A stretch of DNA of 19,891 nucleotides from Flammeovirgaceae bacterium UBA5008 (GTDB lineage: Bacteria; Bacteroidota; Bacteroidia; Cytophagales; Cyclobacteriaceae). Of this stretch, positions 1 through 7,188 are shown one piece after another (the stretch's first letter is position 1; each line of letters opens with the position of its first letter). The stretch is taken from assembly GCA_002398365.1 (NCBI GenBank), contig DGYK01000056.1, positions 1-19,891 on the forward strand, in the 5' to 3' direction. Position numbers and translations under genes: made by a program. The notes under the pieces were generated by a model. It ran no database searches, was not told where the DNA came from, and saw nothing but the letters and a program-made list of their open reading frames with translations.

Positions 1-1239
1 TGGAGCAATAACTATTTTGAAAATTTGTTTGGCTATGAGTGGGAATTGACCAAGAGCCCGGCCGGGGCACAACAGTGGAAACCAAAAAATAATGGAGGTG
101 CCGGCACCGTTCCCGATGCACACGATACTTCGCGCAAGCATGCTCCGATGATGCTCACGACAGACTTGGCGCTCCGTGTGGATCCTGCGTACGAAAAAAT
201 CTCTCGTCACTTCTTCGAAAACCCACAGGCGTTTGCCGATGCATTTGCTCGCGCGTGGTTCAAGCTAACGCACCGCGACATGGGTCCGATTGCTCGTTAC
301 CTTGGTCCGGAAGTACCGAAAGAAGAACTGATTTGGCAAGATCCTATTCCGGCAGCGAAACTTCCTTTGATTGACGCGAAGGACATCGCCACATTGAAAA
401 GCAAAATTCTAGCTTCTGGATTATCGATTTCACAACTCGTATCAACTGCATGGGCTTCGGCTTCTACCTTCCGCGGATCAGACAAGCGCGGGGGTGCCAA
501 TGGTGCTCGCGTGCGTTTAGCTCCACAGAAAGATTGGGAAGTAAACAACCCTGCTCAATTGGCAACTGTTTTAAAAGCATTGGAAGCTATTCAAACAGAA
601 TTTAATCATGGTGGCAAGCACGTTTCGATGGCCGACTTGATTGTATTGGCGGGTGTTGCAGCTGTTGAAAAAGCAGCGAAGAACGCAGGTCATGATATTC
701 AAGTGCCATTCACACCGGGTCGTGCGGATGCCAGTCAGGCGCAAACCGATGTAGAATCATTTGCTGTGTTGGAGCCCGGAGCCGATGCGTTCCGCAACTA
801 TGCCAAACCGAAACACAAGGCATTGGCTGAAGAAATGCTGATTGACAAAGCACAGCTGATGACGTTGACAGCCCCTGAGATGACGGTGTTGATCGGTGGT
901 ATGCGCGTACTCAACACTAATTTCGATCAATCGAAGCACGGTGTGTTTACTGATCGCGTGGAAATACTTACTAACGATTTCTTTGTTAACCTTTTAGACT
1001 TCGGAACAACGTGGAATGCGACCAGCGATGCACAAACTACCTTTGAAGGTCGTGATCGTGCTACCGGAAAAGTAAAGTGGACGGCCACACGTGCCGATTT
1101 AATCTTTGGTTCCAACTCGGAGTTAAGAGCTATTGCTGAAGTGTACGGCTGCGAAGATTCACAAGCGAAGTTTGTGAAAGACTTTGTAGCAGCTTGGAAC
1201 AAAGTAATGAACCTCGATCGCTTCGATTTGAAGAAGTAG
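1..1239 (+). CDS. katG: Catalase-peroxidase KatG, C-terminal part (5' end outside the window)
   Basis: Bifunctional haem enzyme that breaks down hydrogen peroxide and also oxidises small donors. The reading frame is open from base 1 (WSNNYFEN before the TTG at 25), so this is the last ~412 residues of a protein normally about 740 long. The piece starts just after the proximal side of the active site: NNYFENLFGYEWELTKSPAGA is the usual KatG sequence there. It then shows LTTDLALRVDP and HRDMGPIARYLGP, the segments that carry the conserved Asp and mobile Arg of KatG enzymes. The second, haem-free peroxidase-like domain follows (FRGSDKRGGANGARVRL, VPFTPGRADASQ, SFAVLEPGADAFRN, LTNDFFVNLLD, VFGSNSELRA) and ends with the typical FVAAWNKVMNLDRFD. 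No frameshift is visible. The haem-binding N-terminal half and the Trp-Tyr-Met adduct cannot be checked because they lie outside the window. It is the only clear housekeeping-type gene here and converges on the minus-strand operon. Confidence 0.97.
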   Translation, partial: WSNNYFENLFGYEWELTKSPAGAQQWKPKNNGGAGTVPDAHDTSRKHAPMMLTTDLALRVDPAYEKISRHFFENPQAFADAFARAWFKLTHRDMGPIARYLGPEVPKEELIWQDPIPAAKLPLIDAKDIATLKSKILASGLSISQLVSTAWASASTFRGSDKRGGANGARVRLAPQKDWEVNNPAQLATVLKALEAIQTEFNHGGKHVSMADLIVLAGVAAVEKAAKNAGHDIQVPFTPGRADASQAQTDVESFAVLEPGADAFRNYAKPKHKALAEEMLIDKAQLMTLTAPEMTVLIGGMRVLNTNFDQSKHGVFTDRVEILTNDFFVNLLDFGTTWNATSDAQTTFEGRDRATGKVKWTATRADLIFGSNSELRAIAEVYGCEDSQAKFVKDFVAAWNKVMNLDRFDLKK

Positions 1240-1262
1240 TAGTTAGATTAACTCAATCAAAT

Positions 1263-1295
1263 AAAAAGGTGACCGTGCAAACGAGTCACCTTTTT
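1263..1295. terminator. Bidirectional hairpin terminator between katG and the convergent operon
   Basis: AAAAAGGTGAC (1263-1273) pairs perfectly with GTCACCTTTTT (1285-1295) around an 11-nt loop. A T-run continues to 1297 for plus-strand transcripts, and the A-run on the left becomes a U-run for minus-strand transcripts. It lies 24 bp after the katG stop and 22 bp after the stop of the minus-strand gene, so it can end both convergent units. Confidence 0.85.
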
Positions 1296-1316
1296 TTGTT
1301 TTAGCTAGGGATTGCT

Positions 1317-2894
1317 CTACTGAAAATGGAGCAATCCAAATTGTTGTGTCTTCTTACGCTTGCCAAAGAGCACGACATCAGTATTGGAGATCTGTTCACA
1401 TACTTTTGGAACGGTAATCACATCTACATCCTTGGAGTTATTGATTGGTTTTTTGGTGACAACTCCTTTTTGGTCAACCGAAACCACTACAACCACAGAT
1501 TTTTTAGGATTGTAATTATCGGCCTTCTCATCGTCATCCAACATCATATTATCCGGATTGTCGTTATAGATAAAACATAAGTTTCCCTTTACAATGGCAA
1601 GGGCATAACTGGAGTAATAGCCATTGTCGCTTCGGGTGTGTTGTGTCTTCGGTATCTTGGTGCTCCACGCGATTTCTCCATTCGGATCCATTTTCACCGC
1701 AATGATATCATTGTAGTAAAAATGATATACTGTGTATGGATCGGAGCGGCCGTTGATGGATCGATACATGGTGACTGCCTCCATGAAAAATTGCTCCGCA
1801 ATCAAAATTGCGCTGCCGTCTTTCCCTACTAATAACTTATCCAAATCATACTCCAACAACTCGACTTCTTCGCCTCTTTTTTCCTGACGCGATGCCCGTT
1901 TGGCATCTCTTCGTTTCATATTTTGTGTAATGAATCCAATTTCAAATTCTTTGAAGTTTTGGGCTTTAATCGTTTTTGTTCCGGCATCGACTTTTAGGAA
2001 ATACGTTCCGCGAATGCTGACTGTACCTTTGGCTGAATAGAAACCAGCACAAATGATGGTTTGTGAATCCTGAATTTCGATTTGCATATCGGTAAGAAAG
2101 CGTTCATCCACGCTGATCGGATATTGCTGAATGCTGGCACCGGCATCGCGGCAAGCGATTACCTCATACCGATAATTGGGCAACCCTCTGCGCTTTTCCT
2201 TTCTTTTTTCATTGAATACTTTTCCCAGCAAATAAGCATTGCCTTCGTTATCAACCCGAAAACTGGTGAAGTCAAACAATTCATCCTCATACGGCAGTTC
2301 GATGTTTTTTTGCCAGAGCGTTTTCAGTTGATTATCCAATACATGAAATCCAAATTTCTCCGGTGCATCTTGGTCATACGGCAGGGAATAAACGATTAAC
2401 ATTTTAGAGCTGTCTCTGGAAACTCTATAAAAAAAAGCTCCGCTATTTTTTTGCCGTTTGCCTTCATAGTCAATCTCACCAATTTTGACAATGTCGCCTG
2501 TGGGGGTCAGTGTCTTTTTATCAATCTCTTGTAAACTGAGTATGTTCTTTTTGATGCTACGCTCCGGAGTAGAATAGAACATATAGAGTTTGCCTCGCAG
2601 AAAGAACACATTATTAACTGTAGCCTTATCTCGGTTGCCCTTCAATTGCAAATCAAAAGCGTGTGTCGGTTTAAAGCTCTTATCATAATGTTCTAGTGTG
2701 TACTCACTTTTAGAAAATCCAACACGTGCCTGAATGGCATAGATTCCAGTGGCATCATATCCAATGATATCTGTCAGAGTAGATCTACGCGAAGCATCAA
2801 ATTCTTGTCCCCATTGAAGGGAAAAGCGAAGCGGTTGTGCATAGCCCGAAAAAACGAAAGATAAAAATGCGGCAAAAGCCAAAAGTTGTTTCAT
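1317..2894 (-). CDS. Exported protein of unknown function, possibly beta-propeller-like
   Basis: I do not recognise a family. The likely start is the ATG at 2894, giving 525 residues that begin with a clean Sec signal peptide (MKQLLAFAAFLSFVFSGYA, cleaved before Q). The frame can be extended to a TTG at 2921, but that would put a charged stretch before the signal peptide and is unlikely. The mature protein has many short strand-like blocks around phrases such as NNVFFLRGKLYMFYS, FRVDNEGNAYLLGKVF and KDGSAILIAEQF. These resemble repeat blades, so a beta-propeller-like fold is my guess. A charged stretch rich in K, R and E (MKRRDAKRASRQEKRGEE) lies in the middle. It starts 42 bp after the TolC-like gene in the same direction and is probably the last gene of that operon. 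It could be an accessory or substrate of the envelope complex encoded upstream; nothing in it proves this. Confidence 0.7.
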   Translation of the reverse strand: MKQLLAFAAFLSFVFSGYAQPLRFSLQWGQEFDASRRSTLTDIIGYDATGIYAIQARVGFSKSEYTLEHYDKSFKPTHAFDLQLKGNRDKATVNNVFFLRGKLYMFYSTPERSIKKNILSLQEIDKKTLTPTGDIVKIGEIDYEGKRQKNSGAFFYRVSRDSSKMLIVYSLPYDQDAPEKFGFHVLDNQLKTLWQKNIELPYEDELFDFTSFRVDNEGNAYLLGKVFNEKRKEKRRGLPNYRYEVIACRDAGASIQQYPISVDERFLTDMQIEIQDSQTIICAGFYSAKGTVSIRGTYFLKVDAGTKTIKAQNFKEFEIGFITQNMKRRDAKRASRQEKRGEEVELLEYDLDKLLVGKDGSAILIAEQFFMEAVTMYRSINGRSDPYTVYHFYYNDIIAVKMDPNGEIAWSTKIPKTQHTRSDNGYYSSYALAIVKGNLCFIYNDNPDNMMLDDDEKADNYNPKKSVVVVVSVDQKGVVTKKPINNSKDVDVITVPKVCEQISNTDVVLFGKRKKTQQFGLLHFQ

Positions 2895-2936
2895 GGATTT
2901 ACTTTTTAATGGATGCGACAAAGTAGAAATAATCGG

Positions 2937-4184
2937 TTATTTCCCCTCTATCACTGCTAAGGAAGGTGATAAATAATTAATGACAGGCTTCTGTTGGAGC
3001 AAATCTGAATACGCCAGAAAGTCAATGTAACTATTGAGTATCTCGCGTTTCAAACGGGCCGTGAGCACTTTTAGTCGCAAACTGCGATTTTGCAATTTGA
3101 TTACCGTAGTTGGATTGTTGCTCTTCATTTGTTGCATGGTGGAAGCGAGCTCTCCAAAGTTTAAATCGGTTGTCATTTTCGCCACCTCTTTGTAACGTAA
3201 GAGCAAGTTCATTATTTTCTCATACGAAAAATCTTTGCCTATCCGCAGGTTCAATTTGGTTTGTTCAAATACGCCTTGGGCTTCAATCACCTGCAGTTTT
3301 CGTTGCGCCATATCTCCTTTATTCGGATTGAAAAGCGGAATGGTGAGCCCAACCGAAATACTCCAGGGCCTCCGGTTAGTTTCTTCCCGAAAAGGTTCAT
3401 ATTGCGTTTGTATAAAGCCTACATTGATATTAGATTTCTCGAGGTGCCATTTGCGCATCGCCAGCTCGATTTGCTTTTCATGGTATGCCAACTCACTTCC
3501 GGTGGTACTTCCCTCCTGTCGCGCGCGGTTTGTAAACTCTTCAATTTTTTCAACAGTCATTAAAGATGCGCCCGTCCATCCGATTGACTTTTGCTTCGCT
3601 GTTTCGTACAATGCTTCGATCTTTTTTTGCAATGCATCTCGGTTAAAAGCCATCTCCTCCAATTCAATAGTTTGATCCACCTGATCCAGTTTTAGCTGCA
3701 CATACTCTTCCGGATTAAAATTGGTTGACAAGCGCTGCGCTTCCATAATTGAAAGCAATTTCTGTGTATTCATCTTCTCTTCTTCTTTGAGGCGATGAAT
3801 TTCATCCCAGTAGCCCCATTCGATGATCAGCAGATAGCGTTCGCGTAGCGATTCCCGTAATTGCCGCTCCTGATCAATTGTAATCAGCTCCGAATATGTT
3901 TTAAAATAATTGTTGGTGTTGCGAACCTCCCATGGATTGGATGGCAACACCCGAAAGGTATAATCTTGCCGTGTGCGATCGAGTTGATTGCTGGTGGTTT
4001 GAAATGCCAATTTGCGAATAGGCGCCAGTTGATAGGGCCTTGTTTGTAAAAAGCTCTGTTGTTGTCCTAGGGTCAATAATCGCTGCGATTGAAAGGCCGC
4101 ACCTAAAAATTCTTCCATGGATACCTGTGCAAAAACGCTTGCCGGAAAGAGGTATAAACTTAAAACAATTAGGAAGCATCTCAT
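2937..4184 (-). CDS. TolC-like outer-membrane efflux protein
   Basis: Probable outer-membrane channel of an envelope-spanning export system. The 415-residue product begins with a signal peptide (MRCFLIVLSLYLFPASVFA, then Q). The rest is mainly long amphipathic helices full of Q, E, K and L, as in the periplasmic tunnel of TolC-family proteins. The segment RRPWSISVGLTIPLFNPNKGDMAQRK at roughly residues 275-300 is the most typical stretch: a membrane strand followed by the (I/L)PLF(N/D)xNKG turn of this family. Length is near the usual 400-480. Its ATG overlaps the stop of the HlyD-like gene as ATGA (4181-4184), so translation of the two is probably coupled. This fits channel and adaptor being made together. 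The partner pump is not recognisable in the operon. Confidence 0.85.
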   Translation of the reverse strand: MRCFLIVLSLYLFPASVFAQVSMEEFLGAAFQSQRLLTLGQQQSFLQTRPYQLAPIRKLAFQTTSNQLDRTRQDYTFRVLPSNPWEVRNTNNYFKTYSELITIDQERQLRESLRERYLLIIEWGYWDEIHRLKEEEKMNTQKLLSIMEAQRLSTNFNPEEYVQLKLDQVDQTIELEEMAFNRDALQKKIEALYETAKQKSIGWTGASLMTVEKIEEFTNRARQEGSTTGSELAYHEKQIELAMRKWHLEKSNINVGFIQTQYEPFREETNRRPWSISVGLTIPLFNPNKGDMAQRKLQVIEAQGVFEQTKLNLRIGKDFSYEKIMNLLLRYKEVAKMTTDLNFGELASTMQQMKSNNPTTVIKLQNRSLRLKVLTARLKREILNSYIDFLAYSDLLQQKPVINYLSPSLAVIEGK

Positions 4185-5170
4185 CTTACCAACACCTTTT
4201 CGCCATTGGATAATTGATTATCAATCGGAAGCTCAATAAAAACTTCTTGTCCGAAAGCTTTAACGGCTGTGGATTTTTGGAGAATATCAGGTAAGGGGCT
4301 AACGGAACCGTACCCAATTACTTTTCCTTTGATGAGTTGACCCGGTCGATCGTAATGCGATACGGTGACCTCCCGCCCGATCTCAAATTTCACTTGCGAG
4401 GTACTTACCTGATAAACAATAACCATCGTAGGGTGCTGCGGATTGATGGTCATTAACGGTGTAAATGCATTCACCTGTTCACCGGCTTTTACTAATACTT
4501 TTTGAATGACGCCCGGACCCGTAGCATATTTGTTCAGTTTTGCATTGGTCTCTTTCAGCAAACGCAATTCATTCTCTTGCAACTCAATCTGGTTGCCCAA
4601 AACGTATTGATCCGTAGAACTCACTTGCTTTACATCTTTTACTTTAATCTCAGTGGCCTCGTTTTGTTTTTTCTTCTGCTCTTGCAATGATTTGATTTTG
4701 ATGATGAGCGGACTTTCCGATTGCTCTGACGAAGCAGCAACAAATTCTTTTGCCAGCCGGTCATTCATCTTTACCTGACTTTGAGCCTGTTGCAATTCGG
4801 CATCCAGCTCTTCCTGCACAATACTGTTCTGTGCTTGGATATATGAAATCTGTGCAACTGCCAGTTTACTTTTTTCTATACGCTCCAACTTCAATGTGGT
4901 AATCTGGTTGTTGAGTTTGGCTATTTGCGCATCCAACTCCTGGCTTGTGAGTTCTATCAACAGATCTCCTGCTTTTACTTGTTGGCCCGGAACGGCATGA
5001 ACTGCTTTGACTAAAGTGGATTTTTCGGAATTGATTTTGTATTCCTGTGTGGCCGCCAAACCAATGGAGGCTACGCCATTGCCTTTGAAATACCGGGCAC
5101 TGATAAACAACATGGTGCACAACAACACGGCTACAAAAACATAAAACCAATTGATTTTATTAGCACTCAT
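4181..5170 (-). CDS. HlyD-family membrane fusion protein (periplasmic adaptor)
   Basis: Adaptor that would link an inner-membrane component to the TolC-like channel. I place the start at the ATG at 5170 (329 residues). It opens with SANKINWF and one membrane helix at about residues 7-26, and its ATG overlaps the stop of the DUF4956 gene as TAATG (5168-5172). The open frame runs on upstream to 5344, but that part is antisense-quality sequence inside the DUF4956 gene. After the anchor come the first half of a biotinyl-lipoyl-like domain (AVPGQQVKAGDLLIELTSQE), a long alpha-helical hairpin rich in Q, K, E and L, and the second lipoyl half (GVIQKVLVKAGEQVNAFTPL). A beta-barrel domain follows (IGREVTVSHYDRPGQLIKGKVIGYG). 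Domain order is that of classical HlyD/EmrA adaptors. The C terminus (NGEKVLVR) is short, with no extra domain. Confidence 0.88.
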   Translation of the reverse strand: MSANKINWFYVFVAVLLCTMLFISARYFKGNGVASIGLAATQEYKINSEKSTLVKAVHAVPGQQVKAGDLLIELTSQELDAQIAKLNNQITTLKLERIEKSKLAVAQISYIQAQNSIVQEELDAELQQAQSQVKMNDRLAKEFVAASSEQSESPLIIKIKSLQEQKKKQNEATEIKVKDVKQVSSTDQYVLGNQIELQENELRLLKETNAKLNKYATGPGVIQKVLVKAGEQVNAFTPLMTINPQHPTMVIVYQVSTSQVKFEIGREVTVSHYDRPGQLIKGKVIGYGSVSPLPDILQKSTAVKAFGQEVFIELPIDNQLSNGEKVLVR

Positions 5171-5841
5171 TACTCTGGCATTATTTCGTTTGATGAAACC
5201 CGAATTTGCTTCACTCCTTCCTGCATTCGCAAGGCATCCACCAAATCTATTTGTGATACATTTTTTTTCAGCGAAAAAGCATAGTGATAACGGGTGGCAT
5301 TTTCTTTGTTTACCGTCACTGTGATTACCCGGAAATCTGCACAATGTTCAGTTACGGTTTGCAAAACCGACTGAAGTTGTTTTGAATCGTTGATGGTGAA
5401 AAACAAATGACTGTGATGCGCCCAACTCCGAAAAGGGGAATAATGTAAACCTACCGCAACCAGACAAAACAAAATGGAACCAATAAAGGAAATGGTGAAT
5501 CCATACACGCCAATGGCCAACCCCGTGCTGAGTGCAGCAAACAAAAAAAGTACATCGCGCGGATCATCAATGCGAGTACGAAAACGGATGATCGCCATGG
5601 CACCAAACACCCCCAACCCTCTCGCCAAACTATCGCCAATAGCCATCATGACCAAAGTGGTAACAACAGCTCCTAAAATCAGCGATTGAAAAAAATTCTT
5701 TGGGTAATAATCTCCTGTAAACGTTACGCGATGCGTGATGGCGATGATGGATGACAACAAAAATGCCCAGAGAAAGGAATACAGAATATTAACAAACTGT
5801 GGATATTCATAAACCGGTTGATCAGGAAACAATTCAAACAT
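5170..5841 (-). CDS. DUF4956 integral membrane protein
   Basis: A 223-residue inner-membrane protein of the DUF4956 family, whose biochemical role is not known to me. The family signature is clear at residues 74-96: RGLGVFGAMAIIRFRTRIDD followed by PRD. About four membrane helices can be drawn (near 16-36, 52-70, 97-113 and 115-135). From about residue 140 the rest is soluble, about 80 residues with an alternating strand/helix pattern (HLFFTINDSKQLQSVLQTV, RVITVTVNKENATRYHYAFS, VDALRMQEGVKQIRVS) that looks ACT-like. A glycine-rich GxxGA-IIR membrane motif followed by an ACT-like tail resembles the layout of MgtC proteins; this is my inference. Relatives often neighbour CotH-kinase and VTC polyphosphate-polymerase genes, but neither is present here. 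It lies 17 bp after the lamin-tail lipoprotein gene and overlaps the adaptor gene. It therefore occupies the place where an exporter would carry its pump. Confidence 0.88.
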   Translation of the reverse strand: MFELFPDQPVYEYPQFVNILYSFLWAFLLSSIIAITHRVTFTGDYYPKNFFQSLILGAVVTTLVMMAIGDSLARGLGVFGAMAIIRFRTRIDDPRDVLFLFAALSTGLAIGVYGFTISFIGSILFCLVAVGLHYSPFRSWAHHSHLFFTINDSKQLQSVLQTVTEHCADFRVITVTVNKENATRYHYAFSLKKNVSQIDLVDALRMQEGVKQIRVSSNEIMPE

Positions 5842-5858
5842 ACAATCGTGTCATTTAG

Positions 5859-7088
5859 TTAATTGGACTGCCCCGGAGTTGGTGTGGTGAATATTTTCCA
5901 CGTTGATGCTCCGTTCGTCACACGGCCAAAAGAAGTATTTTCAGTTTGTCCACCAAAGGTGTACACATCGATCGTACGGCCATCTACATAAAACAAACCT
6001 ACATCTTCACCCAGATTGCTCAATCCAAAATTTAAATGCAGCGGTCCTTGAGATGATGAGTTATCTGCCCACAGCACTAAGAATCCTCCCGGCTGAATGG
6101 TAGTGCTGGTTGGTGCATTAGAAGGAATCTGATGTTTGAATGGATCATTCTTGTCATCCGACAAATACATGCCCGCAATATTCACGGCCACGGTGCCTTT
6201 GTTATAAATCTCAATCCAGTCGTCATACTCGGCAGCGCCCGTGCTGTTATCCGGGCAACAGGAAGAATTAAAAGCCATGAATTCGTTAATAACCAACTGA
6301 GGCAATGCATCGGTATTAAGTAAGTATTCTTTCGTCTTGGACGGAGCTGTAGCCGGTTCATAAGCTACTTTACCATTCGTGCCGGTTGCTTCCATGTAGT
6401 ATTCTACTTTGCCCGTAGTGGTAATTGCCGGTATGGTTGCTGAATAGGTAGTGCCGGATGCAGTCATGGTAACCGAAGTATAGGCTGCACCATTAAACCG
6501 ATGATACATTTTTACGCTTGCTACTCCGGTGGTGGTGGCAAGTGTAATGGAAATCGTCACGGTTTGGTTGAGTCCAGGAACCAGAGGTGTGCGTGTATGG
6601 TTGGTAATGGCGGGCGCTTGAGAGTCGCCATTGGTTTGACCTTTGGTGACTGTTCCGGAGATAGCTAGTTGTGTCGATCCATCCGGGTATCTTCCGTAGG
6701 ACTGTCCATTATCCAGTGCAGGAAATTCCACGCGATCAATCAGAGTACCTGAAGCATTTTCCAGATAAACTGTTTCACCTGCTGCATCTAATTTAAAATT
6801 CGTGTTAAGGCCGGTCGCTAAGTCGTTGCAAATCACAACCAAATACCCCTTGGCGGGAATGGTGGTGCCACTGGGCAACGTATACTTAGTGGTTGTGTTG
6901 TCGGAAATCGTAAACCCACTTACATCCTTTGTGGTTGAAAGAGAGTTATAGATTTCAATCCAGTCTTCACCGGAGGCATAGATTTCATTGACAAAAAGCC
7001 CCTCTTGTATTACCGGTTTAACTTCATCTTTCGGAGGATCGCATGACAAAGCTAGTGCGAGCAGTCCCAATAGCCATCTCTTATTCAT
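5859..7088 (-). CDS. Lipoprotein with two lamin-tail domains
   Basis: 409 residues, predicted to be a lipid-anchored envelope or surface protein: the N terminus MNKRWLLGLLALALSC is a type II signal peptide with lipobox ALSC and Cys16. Two lamin-tail domains (LTD) bracket an Ig-like module. LTD1 spans about residues 30-140 (NEIYASGEDWIEIYN, closing SYGRYPDG at 130-137). The Ig-like module spans about 158-256 (VASVKMYHRFNG, GKVEYYMEATG). LTD2 spans about 265-409 (INEFMAFNSS, DDWIEIYNKG, closing SFGRVTNG at 386-393). This LTD plus Ig-like arrangement is common at the ends of bacterial CotH-kinase proteins, but no kinase domain is present. It is first in a compact five-gene operon and starts 100 bp after the last GH30 gene, so it could have its own promoter or be read from the glycan locus. 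Function unknown; a surface-attached or adhesive role is a guess. Confidence 0.85.
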   Translation of the reverse strand: MNKRWLLGLLALALSCDPPKDEVKPVIQEGLFVNEIYASGEDWIEIYNSLSTTKDVSGFTISDNTTTKYTLPSGTTIPAKGYLVVICNDLATGLNTNFKLDAAGETVYLENASGTLIDRVEFPALDNGQSYGRYPDGSTQLAISGTVTKGQTNGDSQAPAITNHTRTPLVPGLNQTVTISITLATTTGVASVKMYHRFNGAAYTSVTMTASGTTYSATIPAITTTGKVEYYMEATGTNGKVAYEPATAPSKTKEYLLNTDALPQLVINEFMAFNSSCCPDNSTGAAEYDDWIEIYNKGTVAVNIAGMYLSDDKNDPFKHQIPSNAPTSTTIQPGGFLVLWADNSSSQGPLHLNFGLSNLGEDVGLFYVDGRTIDVYTFGGQTENTSFGRVTNGASTWKIFTTPTPGQSN

Positions 7089-7188
7089 TCTTCAAGTTTA
7101 AGATAAGATAACCAAAACTTAAAGATAAGGTAAAGAACAATAAAATCGATACCCAAATTTGATCTAGCAGTTGGATGGATAATTGTGT
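7089..7188 (-). promoter_or_regulatory. Possible promoter region of the LTD-DUF4956-HlyD-TolC operon
   Basis: AT-rich 100-bp gap. It contains a near direct repeat (TTAAGATAAG at 7098-7107 and TTAAAGATAAG at 7119-7129) and the inverted pair AAGTTT (7094-7099) / AAACTT (7115-7120). On the minus strand it also has TAAGTTTTG (7121-7113), which is close to the Bacteroidota -7 box TAnnTTTG but one base too long. No obvious terminator for the preceding GH30 gene is seen. A separate promoter is possible but not shown. Confidence 0.3.

Noticed and set aside
25..27. TTG as the start of the KatG reading frame
   Set aside because: The frame is open to base 1 and the eight residues before it match KatG, so the gene is cut by the window edge.
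2895..2921. TTG start nine codons upstream of the exported protein
   Set aside because: The ATG at 2894 begins a perfect signal peptide; the extension adds only polar and basic residues.
3235..3675. Plus-strand ORF of 146 codons opposite the TolC-like gene
   Set aside because: Its frame is a shadow of a strongly recognisable minus-strand gene; the product shows no domain, signal or sensible composition. The same holds for the other antisense ORFs in the window.
5171..5344. N-terminal 58-residue extension of the HlyD-like protein
   Set aside because: It lies entirely inside the DUF4956 gene in another frame, is rich in Cys and charged residues, and precedes a proper membrane anchor at the ATG at 5170, which overlaps the upstream stop as TAATG.
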